NCBI GenBank assembly: GCA_963741385.1
Contig: CAVUHO010000010.1
Location: forward strand, 1,550,001-1,614,000
From: Sulfomarinibacter sp963741385
Lineage (GTDB): Bacteria > Acidobacteriota > Thermoanaerobaculia > Thermoanaerobaculales > Sulfomarinibacteraceae
DNA length: 64,000 nucleotides
Reading direction: 5' to 3'
In this document: positions 16,532 through 23,895 of the stretch, piece after piece
Layout of the letters: every line of letters starts with the position of its first letter
Position numbering within the stretch: position 1 is the first letter of the stretch
Program-made: the position numbers and the translations under genes
Notes under the pieces: generated by a model
Databases searched by the model: none
The model's input: only the letters and a program-made list of their open reading frames with translations
Told to the model about the DNA's origin: nothing

Positions 16532-17380
16532 ATGAGCAGCAGCCGGCATGCCACCGTTATTGGTTTGATGTGTGTTGTGTTCGTGTGTATGGCCGCCGTT
16601 CCGGCGCAGGCGCAGCGCGACTTCGAACCCCTGTTTGACAAGTTCAACTTGAAAATCGAAGGCAGCTGGGTCAATCTCTCGACCGAGATACGGCTCGACT
16701 CCGAGATCCTCGGCGAGGGCACGACCCTCAACTTCGAAGACCTCGGTCTGGCTACAGACAAAACCATTCCCACCCTCGCCTTCGAGTGGCAGATCTCCAA
16801 ACGGAATCGGGTCAGCGTCCGCTGGCAGGACATCAAGCGCGGCTCGACGACGCATGTGGAGGACGAAATCCACTGGGGCGACGAAATCATACCTATTGAT
16901 GCCACGCTCAACCTGAACTTCGACGTCACCCAGACCTTCATCGACTACGCCTTCTACCCGTGGGTCAAGGAGCGCTGGGCGGCCGGGTTCGGTCTCGGCT
17001 TCCGGTGGATGGATTTCACGACGGACCTGTCGTGGGAAGGCTTGAACGCTGCCGATGATGGGAGGAGCCAGGAATCCGCGTCCGGCCCGCTGCCCTACCT
17101 CTATTTCGAGTACCGGCGCTTGTTTTCCGACCATTGGCGCTTCATCACCGGTGTCGGCTGGCTTGGGGTCAAAGTCGGGGACATCGACGGGACCCAGTGG
17201 GTCGGCCACGCCGGCATCGAGTACCTGGCGGGCAAACGGTGGTCGTTCGGCGCCGGGTTCAACCTGGCGACCGTCGATGTCGACTGGGCGGGCATCGAAA
17301 CCGATCAGGGCAACCTGGTCAACGGCGCCCTGACCTGGGACATTCAAGACGTCAGCATCTTCGCGCGGGTGAGGTTCTAG
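16532..17380 (+). CDS. Outer-membrane beta-barrel protein, unknown role
   Basis: A 282-residue exported protein. The signal peptide ends at PAQAQ, and the rest alternates short amphipathic strands with aromatic ends (VSVRWQDI, WAAGFGLGFRWMDF, YLYFEYRRLF, WSFGAGFNLATVDVDW), ending in IFARVRF. A terminal Phe is typical of barrels inserted by the BAM complex. AAGGAGG lies 8 bases before the ATG, which decides against the TTG six bases earlier. It is monocistronic and its transport or structural role is unknown. Confidence 0.72.
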   Translation: MSSSRHATVIGLMCVVFVCMAAVPAQAQRDFEPLFDKFNLKIEGSWVNLSTEIRLDSEILGEGTTLNFEDLGLATDKTIPTLAFEWQISKRNRVSVRWQDIKRGSTTHVEDEIHWGDEIIPIDATLNLNFDVTQTFIDYAFYPWVKERWAAGFGLGFRWMDFTTDLSWEGLNAADDGRSQESASGPLPYLYFEYRRLFSDHWRFITGVGWLGVKVGDIDGTQWVGHAGIEYLAGKRWSFGAGFNLATVDVDWAGIETDQGNLVNGALTWDIQDVSIFARVRF

Positions 17381-17485
17381 ACCATCCGCCCCCTCCCGAA
17401 GGGGAGCAAGGGCGAAAGGGAGGACCTCTGCCCGTGGTGCGGTGGGGTCAAGACCGGTTCGTGACACGACGAGGGTTTTTTCCGC

Positions 17486-17889
17486 ATGCCAGCGGTTCAT
17501 GTGCTGATTCTCGGCGTTCTCGCGCCCTCGGGGACGGCCGACGACGAGGCGGTATTTGTCGACCTCAAAACGGCGCGGGTGATCGCGAGGTTGGCCCACG
17601 GCCACACCGATGTCACGGAGCCCGGCGCGGAGAGTGGCGTGCTGGCGGTGGAGGGCGACAACGTGGTCGCCAACGCCTCGGTGCTGCCCTCCACCGAGAT
17701 CACACCTGACAACAACGCCGCCTTCCACTTCCACGAGTCGCCGGACAGCTTCCCGTGGATGCCATCCTCGCCGTGCCCCACGACCGTAAATCCGGGGTGA
17801 TGCTGCGCCGCCGTGAGCTCGACACGATGCGCAAGATCGGCGCGTCAACGCCGCGGGGCCGGACCATTGACGACCGGCAATCTGGGTAG
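17486..17889 (+). pseudogene. Frameshifted gene of unknown function
   Basis: Strongly GC3-biased coding sequence runs from MPAVHVLILGVLAPSGTADD through VIARLAHGHTDV and NAAFHFHESPDSFP. It then continues in the next frame as VDAILAVPHDRKSGVMLRRR and ELDTMRKIGA until the stop at 17887-17889. One missing base in the C-run at 17752-17754 restores a single reading frame. The product would be about 134 residues with a hydrophobic N-terminus. I do not recognise the family with confidence. It is either a recent pseudogene or a homopolymer sequencing error. Confidence 0.5.
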
Positions 17890-17916
17890 TATCATATTTT
17901 TTGAGAGTGATATCAT
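17867..17916 (+). promoter_or_regulatory. Promoter and inverted-repeat operator of the MNT/HEPN locus
   Basis: TTGACG (17867-17872), 17 bases, TATCAT (17890-17895) makes a good sigma70-type promoter in an otherwise GC-rich area. Between it and the ATG lie TATCA (17890-17894) and TGATA (17908-17912) in inverted orientation, and a TGATATCA palindrome (17908-17915). These are plausible sites for the ribbon-helix-helix domain at the N-terminus of the encoded MNT protein; that link is inference. Confidence 0.6.
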
Positions 17917-17917
17917 C

Positions 17918-18490
17918 ATGAATGTGTGCAAGGATTCCTTGGGATCAGGCCGATTCGTCCTGCGAATCGATCCGGGTTTGCACGGCGCGCTCCGCGCGGC
18001 AGCGCAGGCATCCGGAGTCTCTCTCAACGAGTATTGTTCACGAAGACTTGCCGCACCGAGCTCCGGATTTGTCGGATTCGATGTCGCTGTCGAAGCGGTG
18101 CAACGGGCTGCGGCGATCGCCGGCGACAGGCTGGTCGGTGTGGCGGCATTCGGTTCGTGGGCGCGGGGTGAGCTTCATGACGGGTCGGACATCGATCTGC
18201 TCGTCGTTGTCGATGAGGGACTGGAGCTTTCGCGCGATCTGTACCTGAAGTGGGACGAGGCGCCGATCTCCTGGTGCGGGTGCAGAGTCGAAGCTCATTT
18301 CGTGCACTTGCCGGAGTCGACTGCAACAGCGAGGGGGCTGTGGGCGGAGGTCGCGATCGACGGCATCATTCTCTTTACCCGGGACCTCGAGCTCCCGTCG
18401 GTGTTGGCTGGGGTGCGGCGCGAGATTGCTGCGGGACGCATCGTGAGGCGGACGGTTCATGGACAACCCTATTGGGTCGAGGTGGCCTGA
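17918..18490 (+). CDS. Ribbon-helix-helix/nucleotidyltransferase (MNT) fusion, antitoxin-like
   Basis: A 190-residue two-domain protein. Residues about 11-46 (RFVLRIDPGLHGALRAAAQA, SGVSLNEYCSRRL) match the HicB-type ribbon-helix-helix DNA-binding unit. Residues 55-180 form a minimal nucleotidyltransferase with the perfect signature GSx10DxD (Gly79-Ser80 to Asp91/Asp93; AAFGSWARGELHDGSDIDLL). In MNT/HEPN modules the MNT protein inactivates the HEPN toxin by adding AMP. The HEPN gene begins two bases downstream. The DNA-binding fusion would let the antitoxin repress its own promoter directly. Confidence 0.85.
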   Translation: MNVCKDSLGSGRFVLRIDPGLHGALRAAAQASGVSLNEYCSRRLAAPSSGFVGFDVAVEAVQRAAAIAGDRLVGVAAFGSWARGELHDGSDIDLLVVVDEGLELSRDLYLKWDEAPISWCGCRVEAHFVHLPESTATARGLWAEVAIDGIILFTRDLELPSVLAGVRREIAAGRIVRRTVHGQPYWVEVA

Positions 18491-18492
18491 GT

Positions 18493-18900
18493 ATGCGCAA
18501 CACTGACCTTGCCGCAGATTACGTCCGTCGTGCGGAAATTCGATTGGAAGCTCTCGACGTGCTGTTTCATCACGAGAGCTGGGCGGACGTGGTCCGCGAG
18601 TCCCAGGAAATCGTTGAACTGGCCTTGAAGGGGTTTCTTCGGGCGCACGGGGTCGATCCGCCTCGGATTCATGACGTGTCGAATGTGTTGCTCGCCGAAC
18701 GAGCTCGCTTTCCCGAGGCCATTCAGGGCGACCTGGAGGATCTTGCCGCGATATCCCGCAACCTCCGGCGCGACCGCGAACTCGCCTTTTACGGCGCTGA
18801 GGATCTGACGCCCTCCGGCTTTTATACCCGCGCCGACGGGGACCGGGCCCGCAACGACGCCCGGCGACTTGTGGCAGCGGTGCGCCCTCACGTCAGGTGA
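18493..18900 (+). CDS. HEPN-domain protein, probable toxin partner
   Basis: A 135-residue all-helical HEPN protein: YVRRAEIRLEALDVLFHHES, VRESQEIVELALKGFLRAHG and FYGAEDLTPSGFYTRADGDR fit the family, and the last segment holds the conserved Tyr-Thr-Arg. It is translationally coupled to the MNT gene. The canonical HepT RNase motif Rx4-6H near the C-terminus is not visible; the best candidate is RIH at residues 58-60. It may therefore be an RNase of a different subtype or a non-catalytic partner. Pair context makes a toxin-antitoxin role likely. Confidence 0.82.
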   Translation: MRNTDLAADYVRRAEIRLEALDVLFHHESWADVVRESQEIVELALKGFLRAHGVDPPRIHDVSNVLLAERARFPEAIQGDLEDLAAISRNLRRDRELAFYGAEDLTPSGFYTRADGDRARNDARRLVAAVRPHVR

Positions 18901-18949
18901 TTCGAAAAAGCGGCCGGGTCACGAACCGAAGGGGCTCACCGGGCCCTGA

Positions 18950-19369
18950 TCAGCCGCGGCCGTCTTCCGGATCGGCGGCGGCGCCGAAGAAGTTGACAGC
19001 AGCGTAGCGGTCAGCGTGCTCGCCGAAGCGGTCGACGCCGGCGTCCGCCATCAGGAATGTCGCGTGTTCGCCGTGGATGCGCGAGAAGGTCACCCGCACC
19101 GGCGAGTCGTTTTCGTCGCCGCGCGACATCAGCTCGACCAGCTTGTTGTCGAGATTGGACGTCAGGTCGGCACGGCACAGCGGACAGCGAAAGGTGTAGA
19201 TCGCCCCCTCGAGGAGGTTCATGGACCGGGAGGCCACCACCGAATAGTCGCCGAGGGTGGCGCTGAGCAGGACCAGCTCCACGTCCGGTCCGTTGTCGAC
19301 CAGGAAGATGACCTTGGTCCCCGGGTTGAGGAGCTTGCGGCAGTAAGGACAGTAGTATGAGCGGGGCAT
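18950..19369 (-). CDS. Zinc-ribbon protein of unknown function
   Basis: A 139-residue cytoplasmic protein with two CxxC knuckles, CPYC near residue 7 and CPLC near residue 67, which would bind one zinc ion. Between them is a beta-rich stretch (KVIFLVDNGPDVELVLLSAT). The C-terminal half (ELMSRGDENDSPVRVTFSRI) is not recognisable. GGAGG precedes the ATG at suitable spacing; the longer upstream in-frame extension runs into repeat DNA. No neighbouring gene suggests a role. Confidence 0.68.
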   Translation of the reverse strand: MPRSYYCPYCRKLLNPGTKVIFLVDNGPDVELVLLSATLGDYSVVASRSMNLLEGAIYTFRCPLCRADLTSNLDNKLVELMSRGDENDSPVRVTFSRIHGEHATFLMADAGVDRFGEHADRYAAVNFFGAAADPEDGRG

Positions 19370-19459
19370 TCCTGGCCTCCAACGAACGCCCCGTCGTGGG
19401 CTATTCGGTCTCATGATTGTACTCCCGATTCCTGCCCGTCCGGATCGGCCCGCGGATCC

Positions 19460-19780
19460 ATAGCACCGGGCAAACCACAGAGGTACAGAGACACAGAGCT
19501 GGGCCTCGTCGCAACCACGAAGACACGAAGACACAAAGGAACCATGCCGGCTTTTGACTCCGGCGAGGTCCCGGCCGCTTTGCGGCCGGGGACCGTTGGG
19601 GCGGACAACCGCGTCGGATGCGAGCATCCGCTCCGGTTGTCCGCCCCAACGGCCTGCGCTCTCAGAGAGCGCAGGCCTCGCCTCCCCCCAACTCAGTTCA
19701 TCAGGCCCCACCCAAGGCGACACCGACGGGCTTTGTGACTTCTTCGTGTCTTTGCGTCTTCGTGGTTGTGACGCTGCGAT
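19460..19780. repeat. Nested inverted-repeat element
   Basis: The outer arms are CGCAACCACGAAGACACGAA (19508 on) and the inverted CTTCGTGTCTTTGCGTCTTC plus GTGGTTG (to about 19770). Inside are three further palindromes: a GGCCGCTTTGCGGCC hairpin near 19570, GTTGGGGCGGACAACCG paired with CGGTTGTCCGCCCCAAC (19597-19651), and GCCTGCGCTCTCAGAGAGCG CAGGC near 19652-19677. No ORF spans it. It looks like a non-coding mobile palindrome of about 300 bp into which smaller palindromes have nested. Confidence 0.7.
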
Positions 19781-19845
19781 GGATCTGGGTCAATCTGGGC
19801 TATCTGTGGACTCCATGCGATGAAAATTGAGAATTCGGCCCGAGA

Positions 19846-21420
19846 GTGGATAATGACTCAGTGTCCTCCAAAGACCATCTGCTGGCGATTGATTACGGGA
19901 CCCAGAGCGTCAGGGCGCTGCTCTTCGATCCACAAGGGAATTTGGTTTCCAAGGTGCGGGTTGAGGTCGAACCGTATTTCTCCGATCACCCGGGTTGGGC
20001 CGAACAGGACCCGGTGGCGATGTGGCGGTGGCTGTGCGAGGCGTGCCAGGCGTTGTGGCTGCAGAGCCCCGTGCCGTGCGAGGCGGTGGCGGCGGTTTCG
20101 CTGACCACCCAGCGCGCCACCATGATCAACGTCGGTGCCGACGGCGAGCCGCTGCGGCCCGCCATCATCTGGCTCGATCAACGGCGGTGCGAAGGGCTGG
20201 CTCCCGTGGGCGGGCTCTGGGGTCTGGCCTTCCGCGCGGTGCGGATGCGCGAGACCGTGGCCCATTTCCAGGCCGAGGCCGACGCCAACTGGCTGCGGGT
20301 CCACCAGCCCGAAATCTGGGACCGCACCCACAAGTACCTCTTCCTCTCGGGTTTTCTGACCCACCGGTTGGTGGGTCGGTACGTGGATTCGGTCGGCTGC
20401 CAGGTGGGCTACGTGCCGTTCGATTACAAGAAGCTGCAATGGGCGGGAGCTCGCGACTGGAAGTGGCAGGCCCTGCCGATGGCCCGCGAGCTGCTCCCCG
20501 ACCTGGTGCCGCCGGGACAGGTGCTGGGCGAGATTACGGCGGCGGCCTCGGAAGCGACTGGGATTCCGGAGGGACTGCCCTTGATCGCCGCTGCCGCCGA
20601 CAAGGCATGCGAGGTCCTCGGCGCCGGGTGCGTCGATCCCAGGGTGGCCTGCCTCAGCTACGGCACCAGCGCCACCATCAACACCACCCACCGGCGCTAC
20701 GTGGAGCCGGTGCCGATGCTGCCGCCCTACCCGGCGGCCCTTCCCGACGCCTACAGTCTCGAGGTGCAGATCTACCGCGGCTACTGGATGGTGTCGTGGT
20801 TCAAGCGCGAGTTCGGGCTGCGCGAGAGGCGCATCGCCGAGGTGCGCGGGATCGAGCCCGAGGAGCTGTTCGACGAGTTGGTGGAGGCGGTGCCGCCGGG
20901 GGCCATGGGCTTGGTGCTGCAGCCCTACTGGTCGCCGGGCGTCAAGATCCCCGGACCCGAGGCCAAGGGGGCGATGATCGGCTTCGGCGACGTCCACACC
21001 CGGGCCCACATCTATCGCGCCATCCTCGAAGGCCTGGCCTACGCCCTGCGCGAAGGCGGCGAGCGCTCGGAGCGGCGCAGCGGGGTGCGGCTCGAGGAGG
21101 TGCGGGTGGCCGGAGGAGGCTCGCAGAGCGACGCCGCCCTGCAGATCACCGCCGACATTTTCGGCCTGCCGGCGTCGCGGCCGCACGTCTACGAGACATC
21201 GGGTCTCGGCGCCGCCATCGACGCCGCGGTGGGCGCCGGGCTCCACCCCGACTTCGCAACCGCGGTGTCCGAGATGACGCGGGTGCGCGACACCTTCGAG
21301 CCCGACCCCGCCAACCGCAGGATCTACGACGGGCTCTACCGCGAGGTCTACCTCAAAATGTACCGCCGCCTGCAGCCCCTCTACCAGAAAATCCGCTCGA
21401 TCACCGGGTATCCGCCCTGA
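19846..21420 (+). CDS. FGGY-family carbohydrate kinase
   Basis: A 524-residue sugar or polyol kinase of the FGGY family. The N-terminal ATPase half has LLAIDYGTQSVRALLFD and ITTQRAT-like AVSLTTQRATMINV with IIWLDQRR. The second half has CLSYGTSATINTTHR and the ATP-binding RVAGGGSQSDAALQITADI. Overall length is normal. The substrate cannot be assigned: the active-site region differs from textbook xylulokinase and glycerol kinase. The start is GTG (MDNDSVSSKDHLLAID), with an alternative GTG five codons in. It is transcribed toward the mevalonate cluster but separated by a repeat element. Confidence 0.87.
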   Translation: MDNDSVSSKDHLLAIDYGTQSVRALLFDPQGNLVSKVRVEVEPYFSDHPGWAEQDPVAMWRWLCEACQALWLQSPVPCEAVAAVSLTTQRATMINVGADGEPLRPAIIWLDQRRCEGLAPVGGLWGLAFRAVRMRETVAHFQAEADANWLRVHQPEIWDRTHKYLFLSGFLTHRLVGRYVDSVGCQVGYVPFDYKKLQWAGARDWKWQALPMARELLPDLVPPGQVLGEITAAASEATGIPEGLPLIAAAADKACEVLGAGCVDPRVACLSYGTSATINTTHRRYVEPVPMLPPYPAALPDAYSLEVQIYRGYWMVSWFKREFGLRERRIAEVRGIEPEELFDELVEAVPPGAMGLVLQPYWSPGVKIPGPEAKGAMIGFGDVHTRAHIYRAILEGLAYALREGGERSERRSGVRLEEVRVAGGGSQSDAALQITADIFGLPASRPHVYETSGLGAAIDAAVGAGLHPDFATAVSEMTRVRDTFEPDPANRRIYDGLYREVYLKMYRRLQPLYQKIRSITGYPP

Positions 21421-21550
21421 CCGGAATTTCGGATTTGCTCACGGCCTCTGGCCGCGGCGTCTACCCGCCATGAGCAGGTGGCCGATGGCCGGCCCCCATC
21501 CACCCTTCCTTTCCGGCCGTCGGCCACAAACCGCTCCTGTCGGCCAGTGC

Positions 21551-21643
21551 CGGATTTCGGATTTCGAATTTGCCATCCGTCCACCCCTGTACGGGGGAGG
21601 GTGGGCGGGAAAATCCGAAATCCGAAATCCGAAATCCGAAATC
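21551..21643. repeat. Inverted 7-nt tandem repeats (ATTTCGG / AAATCCG) around a C-rich hairpin
   Basis: Left arm: CGGATTTCGGATTTCG (21551-21566). Right arm: four and a half copies of AAATCCG (21611-21643), its reverse complement. Between them are ATTTGCCATCCGTCCACCCC and GGGGGAGGGTGGGCGGG, themselves complementary. The same build recurs at five other intergenic sites in this window. No coding potential. Confidence 0.75.
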
Positions 21644-21773
21644 TGCGACGACTCTTTTTCCCTCCGTTGCCACACGGTCGCCATGATTCGGGTGGATGAT
21701 CGGATCGTGCCGTCGTGCCGGGGCCGTTCGCGATATGATCCGGGCACAAGAGAAAGGTGTCGAGAGCAAGAAC

Positions 21774-22745
21774 ATGGAAGCAACAGCCATCGCCCACCCC
21801 AACATCGCCCTGGTGAAGTACTGGGGGAAAACCGATGTCGAGGAGAACCTCCCCGCGGTGGGCTCGTTGTCGATCACCCTGGACGGATTGACAACCAGAA
21901 CGAGGGTGCATTTCGACGAGAGGCTGAACGAGGACCGCTTTCTCCTGGCCGGAGGCGAGGCGCCGGCGATGGCGGCCCGGGTGTCAGCCTGTCTCGACGA
22001 CCTGCGGGAGCGGGTCGGAGTCGACGTCTTCGCAATGGTCGAGAGCGACAACGACTTTCCCACGGCCGCAGGGCTGGCCTCGTCGGCGTCGGGTTTTGCG
22101 GCGCTGGTGGTGGCGGCCGATGCTGCTCTGGGCTCCCGCTTGTCCGCCGCCGATCTTGCCGAGCTGGCGCGGCGCGCTTCGGGTTCGGCGGCGCGGTCGA
22201 TCTTCGGCGGGTTTGTCGAACTCAGCGTGACCGGGGAGGGACGGCGAACCGAGACCCGGCAGATTCTGGAGCCCGGGGCGTGGCCGCTGCGGGTCGTGGT
22301 GGCTGTGACCGAGTCCGGGCCCAAAAAGGTCGGTTCGACGGCGGGGATGGTGCTGACCGAGCGGACGTCTCCCTACTACCAGGCGTGGGTGGCCTCGAGC
22401 CCGGCCGATCTCGCGACGGCGCGATCGGCGGTCGAAAGCCGGAATTTTGAGGCCCTCGCCGCCGTCAGCGAGTCGAGCTGCCTCAAGATGCATGGTCTGA
22501 TGCTGTCGGCGCGGCCCGGTCTGGTCTACTGGAACGGCGCCACGGTGGAGTGCATCGGCGCGGTGCGCCGGCTGCAGGCCGATGGCGTACCGGTCTTCTT
22601 TACCATCGACGCGGGCCCGCAGGTCAAGGCCGTCTGTCTGCCCGACGCCCACGAAACGGTTCGCAGCGAGCTGGCCGGGGTCGCAGGCGTGGAGCGGCTG
22701 CTGTCGAGCGGTCTCGGCCAGGGTGCGCGGGTGGTCGAGAAATGA
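21774..22745 (+). CDS. mvaD: Diphosphomevalonate decarboxylase
   Basis: A 323-residue GHMP-superfamily enzyme that converts mevalonate 5-diphosphate to isopentenyl diphosphate using ATP. It begins with AHPNIALVKYWGKTD (Lys15, Lys19), the decarboxylase hallmark, and contains the phosphate-binding loop NDFPTAAGLASSASGFAAL (residues 93-111) and FFTIDAGPQVKAV with the catalytic Asp. The length matches bacterial MvaD. Its stop overlaps the phosphomevalonate kinase start (ATGA), so the two are coupled. TATGAT at 21734-21739 could be the -10 of the promoter. Paired with PMK and the HMGR-MVK gene it completes the classical mevalonate route. Confidence 0.94.
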   Translation: MEATAIAHPNIALVKYWGKTDVEENLPAVGSLSITLDGLTTRTRVHFDERLNEDRFLLAGGEAPAMAARVSACLDDLRERVGVDVFAMVESDNDFPTAAGLASSASGFAALVVAADAALGSRLSAADLAELARRASGSAARSIFGGFVELSVTGEGRRTETRQILEPGAWPLRVVVAVTESGPKKVGSTAGMVLTERTSPYYQAWVASSPADLATARSAVESRNFEALAAVSESSCLKMHGLMLSARPGLVYWNGATVECIGAVRRLQADGVPVFFTIDAGPQVKAVCLPDAHETVRSELAGVAGVERLLSSGLGQGARVVEK

Positions 22746-23809
22746 ACGCCTCGGGCCGCGCCTCGGCGCCCGGCAAGCTGGTGCTGTTGGGTGAGTACGC
22801 GGTGCTCTTCGGCGCACCGGCGGTTGTCATGGCGGTGAACCGACGAGCTGTAGTCACGGTCGGGGAGGCACCCGGAGAGAGGTGGGTCGTAACTGCACCC
22901 GTGCTCGAGGTGGATTCGGCGGAATGTGTTCTCGATCCGTCGGGCGGCGTCACGTGGAGCGATCGGGAATCCGGCGATCGTCTGATGTTGGTCGAGCGTG
23001 TGTTTGAAGGTCTGGTCGCGCGCGGTCTCCTGAATCCCCTGACGGCACGGCCGCAGGCGCTGGAGCTCGACACGACGGCGTTTTTCGATTCCACACGGGG
23101 CGAGCGCCTCAAGCTCGGTCTCGGTTCGAGCGCGGCGCTGACGGTCGCCCTGGCGTCGGCCTTGACCGGCCGGGCCCCCGAAGCCGGTGCGGCGGATCTG
23201 GACTGGCTACGGACGCTGGTGTCGCTCCACCGGGAGGTACAGGGCGGACTCGGGTCGGGGATCGATGTCGCGGCAAGTCTGTGTGGGGGAGTGGTCGGTT
23301 TCGAGCTCGACGCTCGGCGGTCCGTGGCGGGGATTGCTCCGATGCAATGGCCTGAGAGGATCTGTCGAGCGTTCGTGTGGACCGGACGGTCGGCGAGCAC
23401 CGGTTCCTTCCTCGATCGCCTCGACGCATCGCGGCAGAGTGGAACCCCGGGCGTGAATCAGGCTCTCGATCGTCTTGGTCAAGAGTCGGAGCGGGGGGTG
23501 GACGCCCTGGCTCGAGACGAACCGTTCCGGTTCCTCGACGCCGTCGACCGCTTCTGCGAGGAGCTGGCGGTGCTCGGAAGGGTCATCGACATGCCGATCC
23601 TGTCCGAGGCCCACCGGCGCCTCCGAGAGGTGGCTGCCGAGTGCGGGGTCCACTACAAACCGAGCGGCGCGGGTGGTGGGGATTTTGGTGTCTGCTTCAG
23701 TACCGACCGGGGGCAGATTTCCGAGTTTTTGCGGCGAGTCGCAGCCGCAGGTTTCGCGACACCAGCCCTGGATCTGGATCTCTCCGGGGTCATCGTGGCT
23801 GGAATGTGA
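22742..23809 (+). CDS. Phosphomevalonate kinase
   Basis: A 355-residue GHMP kinase. ASGRASAPGKLVLLGEYAVL at the N-terminus and LGLGSSAALTVALASALTG (about residues 126-144) are the substrate and ATP loops; GSGIDVAASLCGG and KPSGAGGGDFGVCF complete the family pattern. The spacing and the GSGID motif match ERG8/MvaK2-type phosphomevalonate kinases rather than mevalonate kinase. It phosphorylates mevalonate 5-phosphate, feeding MvaD encoded immediately upstream. The ATG overlaps the mvaD stop by four bases. A longer in-frame upstream extension lies inside mvaD and is discounted. Confidence 0.9.
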   Translation: MNASGRASAPGKLVLLGEYAVLFGAPAVVMAVNRRAVVTVGEAPGERWVVTAPVLEVDSAECVLDPSGGVTWSDRESGDRLMLVERVFEGLVARGLLNPLTARPQALELDTTAFFDSTRGERLKLGLGSSAALTVALASALTGRAPEAGAADLDWLRTLVSLHREVQGGLGSGIDVAASLCGGVVGFELDARRSVAGIAPMQWPERICRAFVWTGRSASTGSFLDRLDASRQSGTPGVNQALDRLGQESERGVDALARDEPFRFLDAVDRFCEELAVLGRVIDMPILSEAHRRLREVAAECGVHYKPSGAGGGDFGVCFSTDRGQISEFLRRVAAAGFATPALDLDLSGVIVAGM

Positions 23810-23851
23810 GACGCCAAACCGTGGTTGAGCTGGAGACGCGGCGTGCTGATC

Positions 23852-23860
23852 TGCTATAAA
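23852..23860 (+). promoter_or_regulatory. Extended -10 promoter of the HMGR-MVK gene
   Basis: TGCTATAAA reads as an extended -10 (TGnTATAAA) 35 bases before the ATG. No good -35 hexamer is 17 bases away, as is common for extended -10 promoters. It suggests that the HMGR-MVK and idi genes can be expressed apart from mvaD-pmk. Confidence 0.45.
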
Positions 23861-23895
23861 GTTCTGCTGCGGGACGGCTTACTGGAGGAGTTGCC

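Noticed and set aside
21611..21643. Short tandem repeats as a CRISPR array
   Set aside because: The units are 7 bases long without spacers, and no cas genes are present.
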